Positions 1 to 6,363 of a stretch of 18,418 nucleotides of DNA are shown piece after piece. The notes below the pieces were generated by a model, which searched no databases, was not told the DNA's origin, and saw only the letters and a program-made list of their open reading frames with translations. The translations under genes and the position numbers were made by a program. Every line of letters starts with the position of its first letter. Positions within the stretch are counted from its first letter, which is position 1. Source of the stretch: an uncultured Sutterella sp. (GTDB lineage Bacteria > Pseudomonadota > Gammaproteobacteria > Burkholderiales > Burkholderiaceae_F); the NCBI GenBank assembly GCA_900754475.1, contig CAAECY010000042.1:1-18418 (forward strand). Reading direction: 5' to 3'.

Positions 1-2
1 CT

Positions 3-137
3 CGTCAGAAAGACTGTCTCGATGAGGTGTTCAAGACGATGCGGATCAAGGCTGCGCTCAGTCGCCGCAAGCTCAAACACCCGAAGCGTCAGGCTCCTGC
101 GATCGACAAGGAGGTTCTGAAGGACGTTCCCTTCTGA
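3..137 (+). CDS. C-terminal fragment of an unrecognised protein
   Basis: An open frame enters from the left edge and stops with TGA at 135-137. The 44 visible residues are rich in Lys and Arg and end in LKDVPF. I do not recognise the family. The frame is preferred because one alternative stops almost at once and the other reads as the Arg/Ser-rich string typical of a shadow frame. In related betaproteobacteria the gene before rpmI is usually infC, but this tail does not look like the C-terminus of initiation factor IF-3. No clear terminator follows the stop codon. Confidence 0.5.
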   Translation, partial: RQKDCLDEVFKTMRIKAALSRRKLKHPKRQAPAIDKEVLKDVPF

Positions 138-216
138 CCTCCCTGAAAATCAACACTTGGTCGGAACAGAGCCAAAAAAAATCGCTTCTCGACGGACCCG
201 ACTCGAATTTTTGAGT

Positions 217-222
217 TAGAAT
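217..222 (+). promoter_or_regulatory. possible -10 box for rpmI-rplT
   Basis: TAGAAT stands in an AT-richer stretch upstream of the rpmI leader. A start about 7 bases downstream would put the 236-267 hairpin almost at the 5' end of the mRNA. No good -35 hexamer lies 16-18 bases upstream, so the call rests on the -10 box and its position only. Confidence 0.35.
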
Positions 223-235
223 CCGATCCTTTCGT

Positions 236-267
236 GGAAGACCGAGCGGTTCGCCGCCCGGTCTTCC
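236..267 (+). promoter_or_regulatory. rpmI leader hairpin with UUCG tetraloop
   Basis: GGAAGACCG at 236-244 pairs perfectly with CGGTCTTCC at 259-267. Inside it, after an A/C mismatch, GCGG (246-249) and CCGC (254-257) close a TTCG loop. No T run follows, so this is not an intrinsic terminator. Leaders of L35-L20 operons are known in other bacteria to bind L20 and repress translation. That role is possible here but not shown. Confidence 0.6.
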
Positions 268-355
268 GAATTCCAAGTGGACCTGAGGCTCAAGGAAGTT
301 CCCGTTCTTTTCGACGGGGCGCCCCTCGTCCATCTAATAAATGAGGTAACGGCAA

Positions 356-553
356 ATGCCGAAGATGAAGACCAAGCGCGCCGCCGCCAAGCGTTTCAAG
401 CCGCGCGCCAGCGGCTCGATCAAGCGCGCCCACGCTACGAAGCGTCACATTCTCACCAAGCGTACGACGAAGAACAAGCGCCAGCTCCGCGGCATGACGA
501 ACGTTCATGATTCGGATATGGCTTCGGTTCGCCGCATGCTTCCGTACGCCTAA
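356..553 (+). CDS. rpmI: 50S ribosomal protein L35
   Basis: The 65-residue product is a highly basic small protein of the large ribosomal subunit. It begins MPKMKTKRAAAKRF and has the L35 hallmarks: a Lys/Arg-rich N-terminal half, the HILTKRTTKNKRQLRG segment and a C-terminal VRRMLPYA. This is the usual L35 length. The start is supported by GAGG at 343-346, nine bases ahead of the ATG. rplT follows 17 bases downstream, so the two are almost certainly co-transcribed as in most bacteria. A strong hairpin lies in the leader. infC, the usual upstream partner, is not recognisable before it. Confidence 0.97.
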   Translation: MPKMKTKRAAAKRFKPRASGSIKRAHATKRHILTKRTTKNKRQLRGMTNVHDSDMASVRRMLPYA

Positions 554-570
554 TTGAGAAGGAGTAAAAG

Positions 571-921
571 ATGCCCCGAGTTAAGCGTGGTGTGACGGCT
601 CGTGCCCGTCATAAGAAAGTTTTCGCCCTTTCCAAGGGTTTCCGTCTGCGCCGCAACAACGTCTACCGCGTTGCCAAGCAGGCCGTCATGCGTGCCGGTC
701 AGTACGCCTACCGTGACCGCCGCAACAAGAAGCGCGTCTTCCGCCGTCTCTGGATCGCCCGTATCAACGCCGGTACGCGCGCCAACGGCATGACCTACTC
801 CGTTTTCATGAACGGGCTCAAGAAGGCCGGTATCGCCCTCGACCGCAAGGTCCTCTCCGATATGGCCATCTTCGACAAGGAAGGCTTTGCCGCCCTCGTC
901 GCCCAGGTGAAGGCCGCCTGA
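571..921 (+). CDS. rplT: 50S ribosomal protein L20
   Basis: The 116-residue product is L20, an early 23S rRNA-binding assembly protein that in many bacteria also represses its own operon. It opens MPRVKRGVTARARHKKV and contains AKQAVMRAGQYAYRDRRNKK and the MNGLKKAGIALDRKVLSDMA segment typical of the family. AAGGAG at 559-564 gives a good ribosome-binding site. The stop TGA is followed in frame by TAA. One small oddity is KGFRLRRNNVYR where most L20 proteins have a KGYRGRRKNVYR-like sequence. A terminator follows at 991-1024, which separates this unit from pheS. Confidence 0.97.
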   Translation: MPRVKRGVTARARHKKVFALSKGFRLRRNNVYRVAKQAVMRAGQYAYRDRRNKKRVFRRLWIARINAGTRANGMTYSVFMNGLKKAGIALDRKVLSDMAIFDKEGFAALVAQVKAA

Positions 922-990
922 TAAAGCTTCTTTTGAGGACGACGCCGATTTCCGCGTGAAGCCGGTCGATTTTTTCGTCCCCGAGCTTTG

Positions 991-1024
991 AAAAGACCCT
1001 CGGTATCCGCCGGGGGTCTTTTTT
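991..1024 (+). terminator. intrinsic terminator after rplT
   Basis: AAAAGACCC at 991-999 pairs with GGGTCTTTT at 1014-1022, and the T run continues to 1024. It lies 70 bases past the rplT stop and is the end of the rpmI-rplT unit. Confidence 0.85.
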
Positions 1025-1098
1025 ATTCCGGGCTCGAACCCGCCGCTCCTCGGGGTTTTCGCAAGGAGCCGCCGGCGAACAGCCATCGGGATATTCGA

Positions 1099-1104
1099 TA
1101 AAAT
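1099..1104 (+). promoter_or_regulatory. possible -10 box for pheS-pheT
   Basis: TAAAAT stands between the rplT terminator and the pheS leader. No convincing -35 box is visible. Transcription from here would give a leader of about 160 bases before pheS. Confidence 0.4.
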
Positions 1105-1122
1105 TCAATGCTTGACGCTCCG

Positions 1123-1162
1123 TGCACGCGGCCCCGCCGCGCTCGGGCGTGCAGGATTTTTT
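1123..1162 (+). promoter_or_regulatory. terminator-like hairpin in the pheS leader (possible attenuator)
   Basis: TGCACGC at 1123-1129 pairs with GCGTGCA at 1147-1153 around a 17-base GC-rich loop. Three bases later comes a run of six T (1157-1162). This looks like a weak terminator placed between the presumed promoter and pheS. pheST of E. coli is controlled by attenuation through a Phe-rich leader peptide. I see no comparable Phe-rich short ORF here. Confidence 0.4.
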
Positions 1163-1214
1163 CGGACCGCATCGCGCGCCCTCGGGGCGAGCCGATCGGT
1201 CGGCGGCGATTCTC

Positions 1215-1236
1215 CGCCCGAGCTTGCGCTCGGGCG
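1215..1236 (+). promoter_or_regulatory. second pheS leader hairpin
   Basis: CGCCCGAG at 1215-1222 pairs perfectly with CTCGGGCG at 1229-1236 across a six-base loop. The 3' arm lies within an 11-base direct repeat (GCGCTCGGGCG at 1139-1149 and 1226-1236), so 1215-1222 could instead pair with 1142-1149. It ends 33 bases before the pheS start. Confidence 0.5.
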
Positions 1237-1269
1237 AACGCCGTTCATAGGTTTTCGGGATTTGTAGAC

Positions 1270-2286
1270 ATGCAAGACCTTTCCGAACTCATCGAGTCGG
1301 CCCGCAAGGACTTCGCCGCCGCCGCGCAGCCCGCCGCGTTGGAAGACGCCAAGGCCCGCTACATCGGCAAGACCGGTCAGATTACGGTCCTCATGAAGGC
1401 GCTCGGCCAACTCGCGCCCGAGGAACGCCGCAGCCGCGGCCAGGAAATCAATCGCGCCAAGGCCGCGATCGAAGCCGCGCTCAACGCGCGCCGCGAAGCG
1501 CTCGCCGAAGAAGAACTTCGCAAGAAGCTCGAAAGCGAAGCGATCGACGTGACGCTGCCGGGGCGCGGCCGCACGCCGGGCGGCATTCACCCCGTGATGC
1601 GCACCTGGATGCGCATCGAGGAAATCTTCCGCTCGATCGGCTTCGACGTGGCCGACGGCCCCGAAATCGAAAGCGACTGGTTCAGCTTCACGGCGCTCAA
1701 CAATCCGCCCAACCACCCGGCCCGCTCGATGCAGGACACGTTCTACGTCGACCGCACCGACGCCGAAGGCCGCCAGCTGCCGCTGCGTCCGCACACCTCG
1801 CCCATGCAGGTGCGCTATGCGCGCACGCACGAAGCGCCCATCAAGGTGATCGCCCCCGGGCGCACGTACCGCGTCGACTCCGACGCGACGCACTCGCCGA
1901 TGTTCCACCAGGTCGAAGGCCTCTGGATCGACGAGAACGTGAGCTTCACGGACTTGAAGGGGGTCTACAGCAATTTCCTGCGCTGCTTCTTCGAAACGAA
2001 CGACCTCGTCGTGCGTTTCCGTCCGTCGTACTTCCCCTTCACCGAACCCTCCGTCGAAGTCGACATGATGTTCACGAGCGGTCCGCGCAAGGGCAAGTGG
2101 CTTGAAATTTCCGGCGCGGGCGAAGTTCACCCGAACGTCGTTCGCAACTACGGGCTCGATCCCGAAAAGCACATCGGCTTTGCCTTCGGCTCCGGCCTCG
2201 AACGACTCACGATGCTCCGTTACGGGATCGACGACCTGCGTCTCTTCTTCGAAGGCGACCTCCGCTTCCTGCGTCAGTTCAACTAA
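1270..2286 (+). CDS. pheS: phenylalanyl-tRNA synthetase alpha subunit
   Basis: PheS is the catalytic subunit of the cytosolic (alpha-beta)2 enzyme that charges tRNA-Phe. The 338-residue product has an N-terminal coiled-coil arm (about 1-90) that contacts tRNA. The class II catalytic core follows, with HTSPMQ at 165-170, motif 2 around GRTYR at 187-191 and motif 3 around FGSGLERL at 306-313. It ends DLRFLRQFN, a family-typical tail. Motif 3 has Ser where many bacterial PheS proteins have Met. The frame stays open upstream to an ATG at 1108, but the extra 54 residues are Arg-rich, unlike PheS and overlap leader hairpins. MQDLSELIES is therefore taken as the true start despite a weak ribosome-binding site. 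pheT begins 20 bases after the stop. Confidence 0.95.
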   Translation: MQDLSELIESARKDFAAAAQPAALEDAKARYIGKTGQITVLMKALGQLAPEERRSRGQEINRAKAAIEAALNARREALAEEELRKKLESEAIDVTLPGRGRTPGGIHPVMRTWMRIEEIFRSIGFDVADGPEIESDWFSFTALNNPPNHPARSMQDTFYVDRTDAEGRQLPLRPHTSPMQVRYARTHEAPIKVIAPGRTYRVDSDATHSPMFHQVEGLWIDENVSFTDLKGVYSNFLRCFFETNDLVVRFRPSYFPFTEPSVEVDMMFTSGPRKGKWLEISGAGEVHPNVVRNYGLDPEKHIGFAFGSGLERLTMLRYGIDDLRLFFEGDLRFLRQFN

Positions 2287-2306
2287 TCGCTCAAAGGATT
2301 TACGAC

Positions 2307-4724
2307 ATGCTTTTCTCTGAAGCGTGGCTGCGCCACTACATCAATCCGGACCTGAGCACCGAAGAGCTCGCGGAAGCGCTCACCATGGCGGGTTTGGAAG
2401 TCGAAGACGTCACCTCCATGGCGCCCGCCTTCACGGGCGTCGTCGTGGCCGAAGTGCTGACGTGTCGCGACCATGAAAATTCCGATCACCTCCACGTGTG
2501 CGAAGTGAACGCCGGCACGGGCGAGACGCTGCAGATCGTCTGCGGTGCTCCGAACGTGCGTGCGGGCATCAAGGTCGCCTGCGCCACGATCGGCGCGGTG
2601 CTCCCGGGCGACTTCAAGATCAAGAAGTCGAAGCTTCGCGGCGTCGTCTCGATGGGGATGCTTTGCTCGACGCGCGAACTCGGCATCAACGACGATCACG
2701 GCGGCATCTGGATTCTTCCGGACGACGCTCCCGTCGGCGTCGACATTCGCGAGTACGCGAAGCTCGACGGTGCGCGTATCGAAATCAAGCTGACGCCCAA
2801 CCGCGGCGACGCGCTTTCGCTCGTCGGCGTGGCGCGCGATCTGCACGCCGTGACGGGCGCGCCCCTCTCCCTGCCCGAAACGGTCAAGGTCGAACCGACG
2901 ACGGACGAAGTGCTTCCCGTCGCGGTCGAAGCGTCCAACCTCTGCGGGCGCTTCTCGGGTCGAGTCATCCGCGGCGTCAACGCCAAGGCGAAGACCCCGG
3001 CCTGGATGAAGGAACGCCTCGAAGGGGCGGGCCAGCGCTCGATTTCGGCTCTCGTCGACATCTCGAACTACGTCATGCTCGAGCTCGGCCGTCCGACCCA
3101 CTTCTTCGACCTCTCGAAGATCGAAAACGGGCGCCTCACCGTCCGCTGGGGTCGCGAAGGCGAAGAGGTGAAGCTCCTCAACGGCCAGACGAAGGCGATC
3201 GACGGCTACTACGGCGTCATCTGCGACGGCGACACGCCCGAATGCCTCGCGGGGATCATGGGCGGCGAAAAGACCTCGATTTCCGACGAAACGACGGACC
3301 TCTTCATCGAAGCGGCTTTCTGGCAGCAGGAGGCTATTCAGGGCCGCTGCCGCAAGCTCAACTTCTCGACCGATGCGGCCTACCGGTTCGAGCGCGGCGT
3401 CGATTTTTCGACGACGGCCGAACACCTCGAATACGTCACGAAGCTCGTTCTCGACATCTGCGGCACGCCTGAAACGAAGACGGGCCCCGTTGACGACCGC
3501 ATCCTCGCTCTGCCCGAGCGCAAGCCCGTCGCGATGCGCGTCGAACGCTGCCTCAAGGTGATCGGCATGCCGATCCCGGTCGAAGCGATGGAAGAAACCT
3601 TCAAGCGTTTGGGCTTCGCGTACGAATTCGACGGGAGCGTCTTTACGGTGACCCCGCCCGCGTACCGGTTCGACATCGAAATCGAAGAGGACCTCATCGA
3701 AGAAGTCGCTCGCCTTTACGGCTACGAAAAGCTTCCCGATCGTCCCCCGATGGCTCCCGCCGCGATGAAGTCGCCGAAGGAAAACTCCCGCTCGGCGCAC
3801 GCTCTGCGTCTCGCGATGGCGAACCTCGGCTACCAGGAGCTCATCAACTTCTCGTTTGTGCCGGAAGCCTGGGAAAAGGACTTCTCCGCGAACGAAACGC
3901 CGATCAAGCTCCTCAACCCGATCGCGTCGCACCTCTCGGTGATGCGCACGCAACTCGTGGGCGGTCTCGTCGACATCCTCAAGTACAACCTCAACCGTCG
4001 TGCGGAGCGCGTTCGCGTCTTCGAACTCGGTCGCGTGTTCCTGCCCGATCCCGCGGTGGACGACGGCGAATGGACCGTGAAGGGCGTGCGTCAGCCGCTC
4101 CATATCGCGGGCCTCGCGTACGGTCCCGCGGTCAATCCGCAGTGGGGCGTCGCCAACCGTCCGGTCGACTTCTTCGACCTGAAGGGCGACCTCGAACGAC
4201 TCGTCGCGCCCCTGAAGGCGCGCTTCGTTCGCGCGAGCTTCCCCGGCCTTCACCCCGGCCGCAGCGCCGCCGTCTATATCGGCGAAAAGCGCATCGGCTT
4301 CATCGGGGAACTGCATCCGCGCACCTGCCGTGCGTACGATCTGCCGCACGCGCCGATCGTCTTCGACATCGAGGTGCAGCCCTTGCTGACGACGGAACTC
4401 CCCGTCTATCGTCCGGTCTCGAAGTTCCAGCCCATGATGCGCGACATCGCCGTGGTGGTGCCCGCCGACATGGAAGTCGCCCGCCTCAACCGCGCCGTGC
4501 ACAACGCGCAGGTGGCCGACCCGCGTCTCGCGCCCGTGGCGGACTTCCGACTCTTCGACCTCTACCGTCCGAAGGATCCGGAAGCTGCGGGTGAGAAGTC
4601 GCTTGCCTTTGCCGTCGAACTCGTCGCTCGCGGCGACGAGGCCGTCAGCGAAGAAGAGGCCGATGCGGCCATGAAGGCGATCCTCGAAGTGCTGGAGCGC
4701 GAAGGTGCACATCTGCGCTCTTAA
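2307..4724 (+). CDS. pheT: phenylalanyl-tRNA synthetase beta subunit
   Basis: PheT is the large non-catalytic subunit that binds tRNA-Phe and edits mischarged Tyr-tRNA. The 805-residue product has the family's full length. A tRNA-binding EMAP/OB domain lies near 39-148 (FTGVVVAEVL through the NDDHGGIW region). The B3/B4 editing region comes next, then the B5 region around 400-480, including FDIEIEEDLIEEVARLYGYE. The core-like domain follows, and a C-terminal FDX-ACB anticodon-binding domain runs from about 700 to the end (SKFQPMMRDIAVVV). AAAGGA at 2293-2298 gives a well-spaced ribosome-binding site. It forms an operon with pheS. A terminator hairpin starts 22 bases after the stop, ahead of ihfA. 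Confidence 0.97.
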   Translation: MLFSEAWLRHYINPDLSTEELAEALTMAGLEVEDVTSMAPAFTGVVVAEVLTCRDHENSDHLHVCEVNAGTGETLQIVCGAPNVRAGIKVACATIGAVLPGDFKIKKSKLRGVVSMGMLCSTRELGINDDHGGIWILPDDAPVGVDIREYAKLDGARIEIKLTPNRGDALSLVGVARDLHAVTGAPLSLPETVKVEPTTDEVLPVAVEASNLCGRFSGRVIRGVNAKAKTPAWMKERLEGAGQRSISALVDISNYVMLELGRPTHFFDLSKIENGRLTVRWGREGEEVKLLNGQTKAIDGYYGVICDGDTPECLAGIMGGEKTSISDETTDLFIEAAFWQQEAIQGRCRKLNFSTDAAYRFERGVDFSTTAEHLEYVTKLVLDICGTPETKTGPVDDRILALPERKPVAMRVERCLKVIGMPIPVEAMEETFKRLGFAYEFDGSVFTVTPPAYRFDIEIEEDLIEEVARLYGYEKLPDRPPMAPAAMKSPKENSRSAHALRLAMANLGYQELINFSFVPEAWEKDFSANETPIKLLNPIASHLSVMRTQLVGGLVDILKYNLNRRAERVRVFELGRVFLPDPAVDDGEWTVKGVRQPLHIAGLAYGPAVNPQWGVANRPVDFFDLKGDLERLVAPLKARFVRASFPGLHPGRSAAVYIGEKRIGFIGELHPRTCRAYDLPHAPIVFDIEVQPLLTTELPVYRPVSKFQPMMRDIAVVVPADMEVARLNRAVHNAQVADPRLAPVADFRLFDLYRPKDPEAAGEKSLAFAVELVARGDEAVSEEEADAAMKAILEVLEREGAHLRS

Positions 4725-4739
4725 CCCTTGATTTCTATG

Positions 4740-4745
4740 TAAAAT
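4740..4745 (+). promoter_or_regulatory. possible -10 box for ihfA
   Basis: TAAAAT directly abuts the 5' arm of the 4746-4777 hairpin. No good -35 box is visible. A start 6-8 bases downstream would fall inside that 5' arm. Confidence 0.35.
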
Positions 4746-4787
4746 GTGCGGACCGGTCTTTGCGGACCGGTCCGCACGTCGTTTTTT
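4746..4787 (+). terminator. strong terminator-type hairpin between pheT and ihfA
   Basis: A perfect 13-bp stem, GTGCGGACCGGTC at 4746-4758 with GACCGGTCCGCAC at 4765-4777, encloses the loop TTTGCG. TTTTTT follows at 4782-4787. Only 14 bases separate the T run from the ihfA start, so no promoter fits between them. Any ihfA mRNA must either read through this hairpin or begin inside it. Confidence 0.8.
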
Positions 4788-4801
4788 GCCAGGAAACCTT
4801 C

Positions 4802-5164
4802 ATGTTCCACTACGATACGCCCGAAACTTCGGGCAGCAGCACGCTCAACAAGGCGGGGTTGGCCGAAGTGCTCATGCAGCATTTCGACATCGACCGCCCC
4901 ACCGCGAAGGGCTTCGTCGAAGGCTTCTTCGAACTGATTTCCGAACACCTCGTCCGCGGCGACACGGTCAAGATTCCGGGCCTCGGGAACTTTTCCGTTC
5001 GCGACAAGGTGGCGCGCCCCGGGCGCAACCTGAAGACGGGCGAAACCGTGATCATCACGGAGCGTCGCGTCGTCACCTTCCATCCCTCGGGTACCCTGAA
5101 CGCCCGCGTGACGGAAAATCTCGTGCCCCAGTCGGGTCCCTGGGACGAAAAGCCGAAGCGCTGA
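4802..5164 (+). CDS. ihfA: integration host factor alpha subunit (variant)
   Basis: IHF-alpha pairs with IHF-beta to bend DNA sharply in the nucleoid, at promoters and in recombination. The 120-residue product has the DNABII fold: LNKAGLAEVL, KIPGLGNFSVRDK, the beta-arm RPGRNLKTGE and ITERRVVTFHPSGTL. It is longer than the usual 99 or so residues, with about 11 extra at the N-terminus and about 8 at the C-terminus. Leu77 (codon CTG at 5030-5032) replaces the proline of RNPKTGE that intercalates into DNA (Pro65 in E. coli IHF-alpha). AGGAAA at 4791-4796 is a good ribosome-binding site for the 4802 start. Its place directly after pheST is the classical ihfA location, which supports IHF-alpha over HU. 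The substitution makes normal bending uncertain. Confidence 0.93.
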   Translation: MFHYDTPETSGSSTLNKAGLAEVLMQHFDIDRPTAKGFVEGFFELISEHLVRGDTVKIPGLGNFSVRDKVARPGRNLKTGETVIITERRVVTFHPSGTLNARVTENLVPQSGPWDEKPKR

Positions 5165-5195
5165 ACGGAAGCGAGCGTTCGATCGAATCGACGCC

Positions 5196-5224
5196 TTGCT
5201 TTTTTCCGAGACCTCAGGTAATAT
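5196..5224 (+). promoter_or_regulatory. sigma-70-type promoter of tRNA-Pro
   Basis: TTGCTT at 5196-5201 and TAATAT at 5219-5224 are separated by exactly 17 bases. The predicted start near 5231 leaves about 10 bases of leader before the mature tRNA. This is the clearest two-box promoter in the window. Confidence 0.75.
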
Positions 5225-5239
5225 TCACAGCCTTGGTTG

Positions 5240-5317
<78 letters not shown>

Positions 5318-5330
5318 CAAGAATTCCTCG

Positions 5331-5360
5331 AAAGGGGCCGATCTTCGGATCGGCCCCTTT
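5331..5360 (+). terminator. intrinsic terminator after tRNA-Pro
   Basis: AAAGGGGCCGATC at 5331-5343 pairs perfectly with GATCGGCCCCTTT at 5348-5360 around a TTCG tetraloop. The T tract is short, but the 13-bp stem and the stabilising loop make termination likely. It isolates the tRNA from the pst promoter, 31 bases on. Confidence 0.8.
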
Positions 5361-5391
5361 CGTCATATCGGCGTCCGAAACGCCCTCCGCC

Positions 5392-5431
5392 CTGTCACGA
5401 AAACGTCATCAACTCGTCACGGGGTCGTCAA
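5392..5431 (+). promoter_or_regulatory. tandem Pho boxes (PhoB operators) upstream of pstS
   Basis: Four 7-base half-sites lie at an exact 11-base period: CTGTCAC (5392), ACGTCAT (5403), TCGTCAC (5414) and TCGTCAA (5425). This matches the known Pho box, two CTGTCAT-like direct repeats with 4-base spacers, present here twice in phase. PhoB dimers should bind on one face of the helix. The product of phoB, in the same locus at 9640, is the expected ligand. Confidence 0.85.
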
Positions 5432-5441
5432 ACCGCATCTC

Positions 5442-5447
5442 CATACT
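5442..5447 (+). promoter_or_regulatory. probable -10 box of the pst-pho operon
   Basis: CATACT begins 10 bases after the last Pho half-site. That is the spacing expected when PhoB stands in for a -35 element. The implied start near 5455 gives a leader of about 80 bases before pstS. Confidence 0.5.
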
Positions 5448-5503
5448 TCCTTTCGCGGCGACAAAGAGCACTCAAACGGTCGATGGGACCGGGGTTGCCG
5501 CCA

Positions 5504-5536
5504 ATGAAACGAACAGATTGGACACAGTCAAAATGA
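5504..5536 (+). CDS. possible 10-codon upstream ORF of pstS
   Basis: ATG at 5504 opens a reading frame for MKRTDWTQSK. Its TGA stop (5534-5536) overlaps the pstS ATG as ATGA. No strong ribosome-binding site precedes it (only GGGG some bases upstream), so translation is uncertain. pstS itself lacks a clear Shine-Dalgarno sequence, so coupling through this ORF would explain its initiation. Confidence 0.3.
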   Translation: MKRTDWTQSK

Positions 5537-6345
5537 CGAATGCTAAGTTGATGACGATGGGCGCCCTCGCGGGCATGATGGTGATGGGTTCGGCGTACGC
5601 CGGCACGGTGACGATCAACGGTTCGACGACCGTTCTCCCCGCCATGCAGCAGGTGGCCGAAAGCTTCATGGCCGCTCACAAAGATGTGACGATCACCATC
5701 TCGGGCACGGGCTCGGGCAACGGCATCAAGGCGCTTCAGGATAAGATGACCGACATCGCCATGTCCTCGCGCGACCTGAAGGACAAGGAAGCGAAGGCCC
5801 TCGAAGCCAAGGGCGCCAAGGCCGTCCGCTTCACGGTGGCTTACGATGCCATCATCCCCGTCGTGAACACCGCCAACCCGGTGAAGGGCCTCACGAAGGA
5901 TCAGCTCCGCGACATCTTCGCCGGCAAGATCAAGAGCTGGAAGGAAGTGGGCGGCAACGACGCTCCGGTCGTCGTGATCGGTCGCGACTCCTCCTCGGGC
6001 ACGTTCGAATCCTGGCAGGAACTCGTCATGGGCAAGACCCGCGTTTCGCCCCGCGCTCTGCTTCAGAGCTCCTCGGGCGGCGTCGTTCAGGCCGTGAACT
6101 CGAACCCGAACGCGATCGGCTACATCGGCATCGGCTACCTCGACAACCAGACGCACGGTCTTGAAGTCGACGGCGTCAAGCCCACCATGGAAACGGCCAA
6201 GAACAAGACCTGGCCCATCTCGCGCGACCTCTACCTCTTCACCTCGGGCGAACCCCAGGGCGATGCGAAGGCCGTGATCGACTTCATGATGAGCAAGGAC
6301 GGTCAGGCCCTCGTTCAGAAGTCGGGCTTCGTTCCGACGCTCTGA
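5533..6345 (+). CDS. pstS: phosphate ABC transporter, periplasmic phosphate-binding protein
   Basis: PstS binds inorganic phosphate in the periplasm and delivers it to PstCA. The 270-residue product starts with a signal peptide (1-23, ending SAYA before GTVTING). It carries the phosphate-site loops GSTTV (30-34), SGTGSGNG (57-64), SSRDL (78-82) and RDSSSGTFE (141-149). It is shorter than the E. coli protein (346 residues) and resembles the compact PstS/SphX-like type. The frame is open further upstream, but those residues cover the tRNA and Pho boxes. ATG 5533 directly precedes the signal peptide and is taken as the start. It is first in a seven-gene pst-pho operon. Confidence 0.95.
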   Translation: MTNAKLMTMGALAGMMVMGSAYAGTVTINGSTTVLPAMQQVAESFMAAHKDVTITISGTGSGNGIKALQDKMTDIAMSSRDLKDKEAKALEAKGAKAVRFTVAYDAIIPVVNTANPVKGLTKDQLRDIFAGKIKSWKEVGGNDAPVVVIGRDSSSGTFESWQELVMGKTRVSPRALLQSSSGGVVQAVNSNPNAIGYIGIGYLDNQTHGLEVDGVKPTMETAKNKTWPISRDLYLFTSGEPQGDAKAVIDFMMSKDGQALVQKSGFVPTL

Positions 6346-6363
6346 TTTCCGGGAGCATAACGG

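Noticed and set aside
1108..1269. In-frame N-terminal extension of pheS starting at ATG 1108.
   Set aside because: The 54 extra residues are Arg-rich, unlike any PheS, and cover leader hairpins. The conserved N-terminus starts at 1270.
2283..4712. Very long open frame on the minus strand across pheT (about 800 codons), with similar long antisense frames across the pst-pho genes and rlmD.
   Set aside because: They mirror the codons of clear + strand genes in GC-rich DNA, and their products are Arg/His/Asp-rich strings with no domain. They are codon-bias shadows.
5360..5366. TCGTCAT as a fifth Pho half-site.
   Set aside because: It lies 32 bases before the first half-site, out of the 11-base phase, and overlaps the tRNA terminator tail. 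Probably chance.
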